A DNA stretch of 64,000 bases, from positions 6,367 through 70,366 of the forward strand of contig DAOTTZ010000029.1 of NCBI GenBank assembly GCA_034437535.1, read 5' to 3'. Origin of the DNA: J038 sp034437535 (GTDB lineage Bacteria; Chloroflexota; Anaerolineae; Aggregatilineales; Phototrophicaceae). Positions within the stretch are counted from its first letter, which is position 1. Every line of letters starts with the position of its first letter. Below are positions 25,827-33,572 of this stretch, in pieces. The notes under the pieces are model-generated. The model was not told the DNA's origin. It saw only the letters and a program-made list of their open reading frames with translations, and did not search any database. The position numbers were made by a program, and so were the translations under genes.

Positions 25827-26896
25827 CGTGCCAGACTTTCTTTTAGCTTGCGGAGCATGTTGCCGCTTAAAATGGCGGCGATGGCGTCCGCGTCAAACCC
25901 ACGCCCGGCCAGCCCCTCGCGGAAGGCCCACAGGTCGCCCACCGTGTCAATCTCCGCCGGGATGCTCTCCGCACCGAAACCGCCGTCTAAATCACTACCG
26001 ATGCCGATATGCCGCGCACTACCCGTCACCTGGCACACATGGTCGATCACGTCTAACGCGGTCGTCAATGTGATGGCCCGTTTGCCATCAGTCTTACGCC
26101 ACCGATCATCCAAAAAGCGATTCCACAACGCCACCCCCATCACGCCGTCACGCTCCGCCAACCGCCGGATCATCGCGTCATCTAGGTGGCGGTCACTCGC
26201 GCAGAAGCGGCGCGGGTTGCTATGGCTGGCGATCACCGGGCCGGCGTACTGATCGAGAGCTTCATAAAATGCGTCTTCCGCCATATGAGAGACATCCAGC
26301 ACCACGTTGAAATCCATCAGGACATCCAGCAACTCGCGCCCCAGGTCGGTCAGGCGACCGGGTGCGCCGGTACCGGCAGTGTAACGGGTGGCTCGCCACG
26401 CCGGGCCGACGATCCGCACGCCGCGTTCGTACCACGCTTCGAACTGGCGCGGTTCCTGGATGGGGTCGGCATTTTCCATCAAGATGGCCAACCCCTGCAC
26501 GCGCTCGGTCAATGGTTGATCGGGTTCCCACGTCGCCAGCACCGCCGCAAGCTCGGCGGAAGAACGCACCAATTGCACCCGCGCTTCGTCATCCGCCAGC
26601 TTATGATAAAGATCCATCTGGGTCATCGCCAGCCGGTAAGCGGCCTGAGAATCAGCGTAGGTCACCGCATCCCAGGGATGGCTTTGGCGGCTGGCAGGCG
26701 CGGTGAAGATCGTGGCGAAGACCAGCGCAACCCGCCCGATCATCCCTTCCGGCAGGCCGAGCGTCACGGCACCCGCACGCGCCGGGATGTCCGTCCCGGC
26801 TTCCAGCCAACGCTTGCGGTAGGCACTGCGCCGGTAATCACGGCCAAAGCAGATTGTGTTATAGGCGATGTCCTGGTGCGCGTCTAAGATGTACAT
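25823..26896 (-). CDS. Membrane dipeptidase (peptidase M19)
   Basis: 357 residues with the M19 landmarks. HxD is at 7-9 (DAHQD), a bridging Glu appears in ILMENADP, and two His are in LDVSHMAEDAFYEAL and VIASHSNPRR. Near the end, IGSDLDGGFG and ILSGNMLRKLKE complete the family signature. M19 enzymes cleave dipeptides and some beta-lactams with two zinc ions. No signal peptide is seen, so it is probably cytoplasmic. It heads a three-gene operon. Confidence 0.92.
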   Translation of the reverse strand: MYILDAHQDIAYNTICFGRDYRRSAYRKRWLEAGTDIPARAGAVTLGLPEGMIGRVALVFATIFTAPASRQSHPWDAVTYADSQAAYRLAMTQMDLYHKLADDEARVQLVRSSAELAAVLATWEPDQPLTERVQGLAILMENADPIQEPRQFEAWYERGVRIVGPAWRATRYTAGTGAPGRLTDLGRELLDVLMDFNVVLDVSHMAEDAFYEALDQYAGPVIASHSNPRRFCASDRHLDDAMIRRLAERDGVMGVALWNRFLDDRWRKTDGKRAITLTTALDVIDHVCQVTGSARHIGIGSDLDGGFGAESIPAEIDTVGDLWAFREGLAGRGFDADAIAAILSGNMLRKLKESLAR

Positions 26897-27080
26897 GCCG
26901 GCTCCTGTGTCGAAATCTGCCCCTCATTGTAAAGCCCCCGGCAGGAAAAACCAAAACTCAATTTGAGGCCGAGACTTGTACAGCACTCATGCCAGATTAA
27001 AGTTTGGTGTGATATAACGTAAGAAACAGACGACAATACACATCAAAACATCGCAAGTTCAAATATTTGAGGGAATACGT

Positions 27081-28844
27081 GTGGAAAACCAAACTGATCG
27101 AGAACAACCCGGTTTACTTACCGGTGCTATCGTCGGCTTTGTCTTACTTGCCCCCGTCATCGTTATCTATTACATCGGCAATGTATTATTCAGCCTGCCG
27201 TTTGTCCCGTTCGACTTGTTCGACGTCATGGCGCGGGTGCTACCCGGGGACATCATCCGCTTCGGCATCAGCGTGATCCTGGGGTTGATCGAGACCTTCA
27301 ACCTGACTGACCTGGGCGAAACCTCGGACATCTCTAAGACGCTGGAACACATCCAGGGGATTATGATGGTCATGGGGATGGGTGCGGGCATCGGTGCCGG
27401 GGTTTATTACCTGCTCCAGAAAAGACGGTTTCAATCAGTGTATGCCGTCGGCACCATCGCTGGCCTGCTGACCGGCGTCGTCTTCGCCCTGATGAACCTG
27501 TGGGTTCGCACAGAGTTCACCGCCGAACAGTCGGCCCTGGTACGTGTGTTGTGGATCACGGTGCCGTTTTTGGTGTGGGGCGGTGCGCTGGCCTGGATCT
27601 ATGACGACCTGACCAGCATCGGCCAGAATGCCCAGACAGAAGACGACAAACAAGTCGCCCGCATCAACCGGCGGCAATTTCTCGTCAGCGTGGGCGGCAC
27701 CACCGCCACCCTCACCGTGATTGGCGCGGGCATCGGCGTTGGCCTGGGCCGCAACAGCGGTGACGGCACCGGCGAAGGCTCCGAAATCGTCTCGGAAGCC
27801 CTCAACCGCTCTGCCACTGCCACACCGACCCCGGCCCCTACTACCGAAGCGGTAGAGGCGACGGCAGAACCTACGCCAGCCCCCGGCGCGAAGTTCGATG
27901 AGAGCGGCAAGCTCATCCCGGCGCAGGGCACCCGGCCAGAGATCACGCCGCTGGATGACCACTACCGCATCGACATCAGTTCACAACCACCGGTCATCAA
28001 CGGCGAGACCTGGCGGTTAAAGGTCTCCGGCTTGGTTGAAGAAGAGCTGGAAATCAGCCTGCAAGATCTGGTCAATAATTACGAGGCGGTCGATCAATGG
28101 GTGACGCTCTCTTGTATTTCGAACCGCATCGCGGGCGGTCTCATCAGCACCACCCGCTGGACGGGCGTGCCGCTCCATCTTCTGCTGGATGAATGGGGCC
28201 TGCTGGATAACGCGACTCACCTGCGCGTCGTCTCCGCCGATACCTTCGATGAGTGGGTGTCGATTGACATGATCCGGCAGGACGAACGAATCATGCTGGC
28301 CTACGCCTGGGATGGACAACCGCTCAAGCAGAAGCACGGCTTCCCGCTCCGCATTTACATCCCGGATCTCTACGGCATGAAACAGCCCAAGTGGATCACC
28401 GAAATTCAGGTGCAGGACGAATGGCAACCGGGCTACTGGGTAGAATCACCGCGCAACTGGGACGCAGAAGCCGAAGTCAACCCGGTCTCGGTGGTGGATA
28501 CAGTCGCCATAGATCAGGCGTACACCCGCGACAATCAACTTTACATCCCGGTCGGGGGCATCGCCTACACCGGGGCGAAAGGCGTCTCGAAGGTTGAGGT
28601 GACCGTCGATGACGGCGACCCGGTAGAAGCCGACCTGGGCGACCCACTCAGCGATACATCGTGGGTTTTGTGGCGCTATGATTGGCCTTATCAACCCGGT
28701 TTGCATGATTTCTCGGTGGTATGTTACACCAGCGATGGTGAACTGCAACCCACCAACCAGCGCGGTACGTTCCCCAGTGGCGCGACCGGCATTCACCAGA
28801 TCTCTACCCGCATACCGAGCGACCTCAAGCAAGAAAACACCTGA
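27081..28844 (+). CDS. Membrane-anchored sulfite-oxidase-family molybdopterin enzyme with N-terminal helices
   Basis: 587 residues from a GTG (GAGGG seven bases upstream). About four hydrophobic segments lie in the first 175 residues. A twin-arginine motif (INRRQFLVSV, Arg197-198) and another hydrophobic stretch to about 223 follow, then a Thr/Pro/Ala linker. The molybdopterin-binding domain spans about 290-470, with Cys345 in LSCISN as the molybdenum ligand and WTGVPLHLLLDEWG. A dimerisation-like beta domain ends the protein. The family oxidises or reduces small substrates in the periplasm. Here a membrane part is fused ahead of an internal Tat-type signal. No separate cytochrome b partner is adjacent. 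Confidence 0.88.
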   Translation: MENQTDREQPGLLTGAIVGFVLLAPVIVIYYIGNVLFSLPFVPFDLFDVMARVLPGDIIRFGISVILGLIETFNLTDLGETSDISKTLEHIQGIMMVMGMGAGIGAGVYYLLQKRRFQSVYAVGTIAGLLTGVVFALMNLWVRTEFTAEQSALVRVLWITVPFLVWGGALAWIYDDLTSIGQNAQTEDDKQVARINRRQFLVSVGGTTATLTVIGAGIGVGLGRNSGDGTGEGSEIVSEALNRSATATPTPAPTTEAVEATAEPTPAPGAKFDESGKLIPAQGTRPEITPLDDHYRIDISSQPPVINGETWRLKVSGLVEEELEISLQDLVNNYEAVDQWVTLSCISNRIAGGLISTTRWTGVPLHLLLDEWGLLDNATHLRVVSADTFDEWVSIDMIRQDERIMLAYAWDGQPLKQKHGFPLRIYIPDLYGMKQPKWITEIQVQDEWQPGYWVESPRNWDAEAEVNPVSVVDTVAIDQAYTRDNQLYIPVGGIAYTGAKGVSKVEVTVDDGDPVEADLGDPLSDTSWVLWRYDWPYQPGLHDFSVVCYTSDGELQPTNQRGTFPSGATGIHQISTRIPSDLKQENT

Positions 28845-28856
28845 GTCGTCTTCAAA

Positions 28857-28885
28857 CGGGCGGGGCTTCTATCTCTCCCCGCCCG
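28857..28885. terminator. Convergent hairpin terminator
   Basis: A 9-bp stem, CGGGCGGGG against CCCCGCCCG, with an 11-nt loop, between the molybdoenzyme gene and the leftward carboxypeptidase gene. The minus side is followed by TTTGAAG. Confidence 0.6.
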
Positions 28886-28900
28886 ATACATGACAGTTAT

Positions 28901-30355
28901 TTAATCCCCCAGGGCAACCCGTACAAACGCCCGCACATCTTCCGTCAGTTTCACCAATGAGGCTTGATCCAGGTACATCATATGCCCGGCTTCATAATCT
29001 GCCATGTGGATGTTCTGGCGGAATACCGGATCAAGGTTCATGTGGTTGAATGTGTATTGCGCGGCAAAATGAGGCGTCGCCAGGTCATAATATCCCATCC
29101 CGACGAACACCTGCATATATGGGTTCTTTGAAAAGGCCATCCGTAGCGCGTCGCTGGTATCCGCCAGTTTGCCACGTTCATATTCCCAGTTCATGTTCAC
29201 ATCAAAGCTCAAAATCTCATACACACGATCTGTCTCGTACCCCAGTTCCCGCCGCATATAATCGTTGAGCATGGCGGTATAAGGCGGCATGATGGCGGAG
29301 TAAGAGGGATCATGTTCGAACGCCTCGCGCACCGAAAGCGCATCAATCCCTTTGAAGCGACTATCCAACCGGCCAACGGTGCGCTTTTCATCCCGGAGCA
29401 ATTCTTTGCAGAACAGGAAGATGTTCACCCCCAGGTTACTGCCGTCAATCCAGCGATCACTCACCCCGGTGTAGCGAGCCAGCTTCCGCACGATCTCGGC
29501 CCGCTCGGCGTCACTCAGGCTGTCCCCTTGCATGAGCGCGATCGTGTAATCGGTAGCGGCCCACGCCTCGACCTCGGCCAGCACCTCCCGGAGCGGCTTC
29601 GCCTGGAGGTCATCCGCCAGCTTGCCATGATACCAGGCCGTCGCGGTATAAGTCGGCAGGAATAAGATATAGGGCAAGTCGTTGCCCACGCCGAAGTTAA
29701 GCGTCTGGAAGTTCAACACGGTAGAGATCAGCATGATCCCGTTAAAGGCGATGCCTTTATCAACCAGGTGACCGGCCAACCCCGCCGCCCGTGTGGTGCC
29801 GTAACTTTCCCCGGCCAGGAACAAGGGCGAAGACCAGCGGCCATAGCGCGTCAAATACAGGCGGATGAATTCTCCCACCGCTTCGATGTCCGCCTTGAGA
29901 CCCCAGTATTTTTTGTTGTCATCGCTTTTACTGGCCCGGCTGTAGCCGGTGCCCACCGGATCAATGAAAACCAGATCGCTAAAGGTCAGCCAGGTATGCT
30001 GGTTGGGGACCAGCTTATAAGGCGGTGCGGGCATCCAGCCTTCGTCTTCCATCTGCACCCGCTTAGGGCCGAGCGCACCCAGATGCAACCACACCGACGA
30101 CGACCCCGGCCCACCGTTAAACACAAATGTGAGCGGACGTGCGCTTACATCAGCGGTGTCTTCCAGCGTGTACGCGGTGAAGAACATCTGCGCTTCGATC
30201 TCGCCTTGTTCGTTCTTCAGCGGCATCCGCCCGACAGTGGCCGTATAACGCAAGTCGGACGACTCCAATGTGAGGGCGTGCGTCGTGGTGATCGGTTGTT
30301 CTTCGGTCGGCTTTGCACCGTTATCGACAACATTATTTTCGCTTGATGTGCTCAT
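28901..30355 (-). CDS. Serine carboxypeptidase (peptidase S10)
   Basis: 484 residues from the ATG at 30355, with AGGAG six bases upstream; the frame is open further but without a ribosome site. The S10 hallmarks are FVFNGGPGSSSVW (oxyanion region), IDPVGTGYSR, the nucleophile Ser184 in AGESYGTTRA, the Asp in GMGYYDLATP and the His in EAGHMMYLDQ. It removes C-terminal residues, usually at acidic pH. No signal peptide is apparent, so the location is uncertain. It is divergent from msrA. Confidence 0.92.
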   Translation of the reverse strand: MSTSSENNVVDNGAKPTEEQPITTTHALTLESSDLRYTATVGRMPLKNEQGEIEAQMFFTAYTLEDTADVSARPLTFVFNGGPGSSSVWLHLGALGPKRVQMEDEGWMPAPPYKLVPNQHTWLTFSDLVFIDPVGTGYSRASKSDDNKKYWGLKADIEAVGEFIRLYLTRYGRWSSPLFLAGESYGTTRAAGLAGHLVDKGIAFNGIMLISTVLNFQTLNFGVGNDLPYILFLPTYTATAWYHGKLADDLQAKPLREVLAEVEAWAATDYTIALMQGDSLSDAERAEIVRKLARYTGVSDRWIDGSNLGVNIFLFCKELLRDEKRTVGRLDSRFKGIDALSVREAFEHDPSYSAIMPPYTAMLNDYMRRELGYETDRVYEILSFDVNMNWEYERGKLADTSDALRMAFSKNPYMQVFVGMGYYDLATPHFAAQYTFNHMNLDPVFRQNIHMADYEAGHMMYLDQASLVKLTEDVRAFVRVALGD

Positions 30356-30495
30356 GGCATTGCTCCTATGGGTGAAATGATGGGCAGAGTGTACCCACAC
30401 AGATAGGTTATTCGCAATCTCATTCGATTCCGACGAAAGATTTAGGCCATTTATGCTATCCTGACTATATCGTATCGTTAGCAAAGGATAGTCTC

Positions 30496-31026
30496 ATGGC
30501 TTTAGCAACACTCGGCGGTGGGTGCTTCTGGTGCCTGGAAGCCGTCTACCAGCAACTGCAAGGGGTAGAAAAAGTGGTCTCCGGTTATGCGGCGGGGGAT
30601 GTAACAAACCCCACCTATAAGCAGATCTGCACCGGCACCACCGGCCACGCGGAAGTCGTACAAATCACCTATGATGAAAATGTGGTCTCGTTCGAAGATC
30701 TGCTGGATGTGTTCTTCACGATTCATGATCCGACCACGCTCAACCGGCAAGGGGCAGATGTCGGCACACAATACCGCTCGATCATCCTGACGCATGATGA
30801 CGATCAACGCGCCATCGCAGAGCAGAAGATGACCGAAGTGGAACAAACTGGCATGTGGGCAAACCCCATTGTCACACAGGTCGAGCCGCTGGACATATTC
30901 TATGAGGCGGAAGACTATCACCAGAATTACTTCCGCAATAATCCGGGTGCGGGTTATTGTCAGGTGGTCATCGCGCCCAAAGTCGCCAAGTTCCGCCAGA
31001 AGTACATGGAACGCCTCAAGGCATAA
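30496..31026 (+). CDS. msrA: Peptide methionine-S-sulfoxide reductase
   Basis: 176 residues with the catalytic GGCFWC at 8-13 (Cys10 nucleophile), GYAAGDVTNPTYKQICTGTTGHAEVV, and FYEAEDYHQNYF. MsrA repairs oxidised methionine in proteins using thioredoxin. The ATG is preceded by AAAGGA. A second Cys near the C-terminus (GYCQVVI) could be a resolving residue. No msrB gene or fusion is adjacent. Confidence 0.96.
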   Translation: MALATLGGGCFWCLEAVYQQLQGVEKVVSGYAAGDVTNPTYKQICTGTTGHAEVVQITYDENVVSFEDLLDVFFTIHDPTTLNRQGADVGTQYRSIILTHDDDQRAIAEQKMTEVEQTGMWANPIVTQVEPLDIFYEAEDYHQNYFRNNPGAGYCQVVIAPKVAKFRQKYMERLKA

Positions 31027-31033
31027 ACCACGA

Positions 31034-31069
31034 CCGGGCAGGGACATCAACCACCCCGGCCCTGCCCGG
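31034..31069 (+). terminator. Hairpin after msrA
   Basis: A 10-bp stem, CCGGGCAGGG against CCCTGCCCGG, with a 16-nt loop, directly after the msrA stop. No U-tract follows. Confidence 0.45.
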
Positions 31070-31156
31070 CCACCTTACCCCTAAAGTCTGGGGTGACGTC
31101 TTCGTATGCACGAATTTACAATTTGAGTATGATAGAGCATAAGGAGGCGCGATGCT

Positions 31157-31714
31157 ATGGAGTTGTTCTTTCTTATTACATTCGGAATCGGCGCGGTTTA
31201 CCTCCTGCTGATGATTTTCGGCGGGGTTGGGGAGGCGTTAGACTTCGACCTGGCCGGGTTGTTCGGCGGTGCGGCGGAAAGCCTGGACGGTGGGCTGGAC
31301 CTGGACGGCGGCAACGAGGGCCTGGGTTGTAACGTCATCGCTGGCTTCCTCACCGCGTTCGGTGCGATTGGCCTGGCAGGCACCGTTGCAGATCTCAATA
31401 TCTATTTGGTGTTGGCGTTGGCCGTGATCTTCGGTTATGCCGTCGGTCGGTTGATCTCACGCTTTATACATTTCGTCTATACACAACAGAGCGATACCGT
31501 CGCCTCCCAGGATACGCTAATCGGTAAGCTAGCACGAGTCACCATCAGCGTGCCGGCTGGTAAGGTCGGGGAAGCCATCGTGGAAGATGGCCCGGTCACC
31601 AAATACCCGATCCGTGAGGTGAACGAGACCCCGCTAAAACGCGGCGACATGGTGATGATCGTGTCGATGGACGGTACGACGCTCAATGTGAAGAAAAAAC
31701 GTGCGGAAGACTAA
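31157..31714 (+). CDS. NfeD-like membrane protein
   Basis: 185 residues: three membrane helices in the first 105 residues, and a C-terminal OB-fold-like domain (LIGKLARVTISVPAGKVGEAIV ... PLKRGDMVMIVSMDGTTLNVKK). The OB fold is typical of NfeD/YuaF proteins. These are co-encoded with flotillins and take part in membrane microdomain organisation. AAGGAGG nine bases upstream sets the start. The flotillin gene begins 13 bases downstream, a strong operon link. Confidence 0.88.
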   Translation: MELFFLITFGIGAVYLLLMIFGGVGEALDFDLAGLFGGAAESLDGGLDLDGGNEGLGCNVIAGFLTAFGAIGLAGTVADLNIYLVLALAVIFGYAVGRLISRFIHFVYTQQSDTVASQDTLIGKLARVTISVPAGKVGEAIVEDGPVTKYPIREVNETPLKRGDMVMIVSMDGTTLNVKKKRAED

Positions 31715-31727
31715 ATAAGGGGATATT

Positions 31728-33209
31728 TTGATGGATAGTAGTTTGATTTTGATCGGAGCCGCTGGCTTAATTGTCATCGCGCTCGTCGTCTGGCTGATCC
31801 GCTATTATCACCGTGTCCCGCCCAGTGAGGTCATGGTGGTCTATGGGCGCAAAGCCCCCCGGTTGATTACTAACGGCGGCGTGTTCGTCATCCCGATCCT
31901 GGAAGAATACAAAAAGCTCGACCTGACCGTTATCACCATCAAGATGGAAAAAGATGAGGTCTACACAGTCAGCGGTGTACCCATCATGCTGGATTGGGTG
32001 GCGCAGGTGCAGATCGGCAGTACCAACGAAGCCATGCAGACGGCGGCCCGCGCCTTTTTGGATAAAGCGCGTACTGAGATCACCAGCATCCTGCTGGATA
32101 CCCTCAGCGCGAACTTCCGCGCCATTGTCGGCCAGATGAGCGTTGAGGCCATACACCGCGACCGGGACGACTTCGCCCACCGGGTACAGGAACTCGCCAG
32201 CGATGATATGTCCGCAATGGGTGTGAACATCGTGAGCATGGGTATCGAAGAAATTGTCGATAATCAGGGCTACTTAGAGGCGATGGCCGCGCCACAAATC
32301 GCCGCCGTCAAGCGGGATGCTACAGTAGCCGAGGCCGAAGCCGAGCGCGAAGCACGCATCCGGGCGGCGGCGGCTACCCGCGAGGCCGAGCAAGCCGAAC
32401 TCGACGCGCAACGTGAGACCCTGGCCCAGAGCGAAGCCCTGCAATTGCGCGAAGTCGAGGTACAACGCCGGGTAGACATCGAACGCGCTGAATCCGACCA
32501 GGAAGTACAACAAAAACGCGCCCTGGCCGTCGAGCAACAGCAAGAAGCCGATATTCTGGTGCCAGCGCGGGCCGAACGTGAAGCGACCGAAATCCGGGCG
32601 GAAGCCTCCCGCCGCAAGATGACAATCGAAGCGGAAGCCGACGCTACCGCCGTCCGCGAACGCGCCGAAGCCGACGCCGCCGCCACCGAACAACGCGGTC
32701 GGGCAGATGCCGCCGCCCTGCAAGCCAGAGAACTGGCCCAGGCCGAGGGTGAAAAAGCCAAGCTCCTGGCGGAAGCAGAAGGCCGCCGCGAACTGGCCGC
32801 CGCCACCGCCGCCGAAGACGCGATCAACCTGCGCCAGTTCATCATCGAACAGGTCACCCATGCCGAGATCGAGAAAGTACGCGCCATCAGCGATGCGATG
32901 GCCGGATTGGGTGGTAATGTGCGCGTGGTGCAATTAGGCGGCAATGGTGACGGCTCTACCAACACCTTTATGGATTTCCTGATGGGCATCCCAGAAGTGG
33001 CCGAAGTCTTGCGGACGAAGGTAGAAGCCCTGAGTGGCGAAGACTTCGATAAGACCATCCACCGTGTGATGAGCATGTTCACCAGCCTGCGTACCATCGA
33101 TGACAGCGTACCCGTCAACGGATCACCACTCCCGATGGATTACGGGACGAACGCCCCCGGCAATGGCAAAGGTGATACCCCCCCGGACGACCAACCGGCG
33201 GACGAATAA
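31728..33209 (+). CDS. Flotillin family protein
   Basis: 493 residues. An N-terminal membrane segment (about 7-23) is followed by an SPFH domain (GRKAPRLITNGGVFVIPILEEY ... LDLTVITIKMEKDEVYTVSGVP), then a long coiled-coil rich in Ala, Glu and Arg with many EAEAEREA-type repeats (about 195-370), and a C-terminal oligomerisation segment (FMDFLMGIPEVAEVLRTKVEAL). Flotillins scaffold lipid-raft-like membrane areas. Paired with NfeD as in many bacteria. The end is disordered and Pro/Gly/Asp-rich. Confidence 0.93.
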   Translation: MMDSSLILIGAAGLIVIALVVWLIRYYHRVPPSEVMVVYGRKAPRLITNGGVFVIPILEEYKKLDLTVITIKMEKDEVYTVSGVPIMLDWVAQVQIGSTNEAMQTAARAFLDKARTEITSILLDTLSANFRAIVGQMSVEAIHRDRDDFAHRVQELASDDMSAMGVNIVSMGIEEIVDNQGYLEAMAAPQIAAVKRDATVAEAEAEREARIRAAAATREAEQAELDAQRETLAQSEALQLREVEVQRRVDIERAESDQEVQQKRALAVEQQQEADILVPARAEREATEIRAEASRRKMTIEAEADATAVRERAEADAAATEQRGRADAAALQARELAQAEGEKAKLLAEAEGRRELAAATAAEDAINLRQFIIEQVTHAEIEKVRAISDAMAGLGGNVRVVQLGGNGDGSTNTFMDFLMGIPEVAEVLRTKVEALSGEDFDKTIHRVMSMFTSLRTIDDSVPVNGSPLPMDYGTNAPGNGKGDTPPDDQPADE

Positions 33210-33215
33210 CCCCCT

Positions 33216-33241
33216 GGGCGGGGCCTGGCTCCGCCCATTTT
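33216..33241 (+). terminator. Rho-independent terminator of the NfeD-flotillin operon
   Basis: An 8-bp stem starting GGGCGG and closing CCGCCC, with one G-U pair and a 5-nt loop, followed by ATTTTAAG. It isolates the flotillin operon from the cysteine synthase leader. Confidence 0.75.
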
Positions 33242-33293
33242 AAGCTCAGATGATCGTCAGTTAAATTGACTTATAAAAAGACGTTTGCATTGG

Positions 33294-33322
33294 TTGACAG
33301 TCGCCTCAAAGCGGGTTACACT
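33294..33322 (+). promoter_or_regulatory. Consensus promoter of the cysteine synthase leader
   Basis: TTGACA at 33294-33299, a spacer of exactly 17 bases, and TACACT at 33317-33322. Transcription would start near 33329-33331, only about 23 bases before the leader ORF. The -35 matches the housekeeping consensus perfectly. Confidence 0.85.
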
Positions 33323-33352
33323 TCGGCTGTAAACATAAGTGAGGAGGACGGG

Positions 33353-33412
33353 ATGTTTTCCCTGCGTTCCTGTTGTACCTGTCAAAGTTTGGAGAGTAAG
33401 ACCACGCTTTGA
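33353..33412 (+). CDS. Cysteine-rich leader peptide, 19 codons
   Basis: ATG at 33353, five bases after GAGGAGG, and TGA at 33410. The peptide MFSLRSCCTCQSLESKTTL has three Cys codons, all TGT, within four codons at 33371-33382. The ORF is far too small for the usual gene finders. It lies between a consensus promoter and a cysteine synthase gene. Its final codons (33402-33409) pair perfectly with a segment of the downstream terminator stem. The layout is that of the trp, his or leu leader peptides: ribosome stalling at the Cys codons when charged Cys-tRNA is scarce would leave the terminal segment free. That role is inferred from the sequence, but every expected part is in place. Confidence 0.85.
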   Translation: MFSLRSCCTCQSLESKTTL

Positions 33413-33484
33413 TCGGGTAGCATAATACAAATCGACTGGCAATTTCTCGCCAGCAGACGACGCCAAGCGTGGCTAAACTCTTCC
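33391..33484 (+). promoter_or_regulatory. Antiterminator fold of the cysteine attenuator
   Basis: CCACGCTT at 33402-33409, within the last leader codons, pairs with AAGCGTGG at 33465-33472 over 8 perfect base pairs. The helix continues after a 4x4 internal loop with AGAGT (33393-33397) against ACTCT (33477-33481), then GG against CC after a one-base bulge. This uses the same 33465-33484 strand that the terminator needs. In addition, CTGGC (33436-33440) can pair with GCCAG (33449-33453), hiding the outer left arm of the terminator. Either pairing prevents the terminator. Confidence 0.75.
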
Positions 33485-33541
33485 AGATTTCAAGAGTTTG
33501 CAAAGCCATGCTTTTTGTTTGGTCTGCTGGCGTTTTGTTTT
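33448..33541 (+). terminator. Attenuator terminator upstream of cysteine synthase
   Basis: The outer stem is a perfect 11 bp: CGCCAGCAGAC at 33448-33458 with GTCTGCTGGCG at 33522-33532, followed by TTTTGTTTTAG. The inner stems are 33465-33474 with 33504-33513 (10 bp, one G-U) and 33475-33482 with 33492-33499 (8 bp) around a 9-nt loop. It ends 31 bases before the gene it would control, and is mutually exclusive with the antiterminator above. Confidence 0.85.
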
Positions 33542-33572
33542 AGTGTAATCCAACCATGAGAGGGCAATTATC

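Noticed and set aside
32270..33118. Long open frames on the minus strand opposite the flotillin gene (up to 282 codons)
   Set aside because: They are Ser/Ala/Arg-rich shadows of the repetitive coiled-coil coding region and have no ribosome site or recognisable domain.
33257..33509. Minus-strand frames across the cysteine synthase leader
   Set aside because: They run opposite to a consensus promoter, a leader ORF and two RNA folds, and lack ribosome sites.
33294..33572. T-box or SAM riboswitch in front of the cysteine synthase gene
   Set aside because: No T-box core (AGGGTGG-type) or SAM-I core is seen; the Cys-codon ORF and two-state fold explain the leader better.
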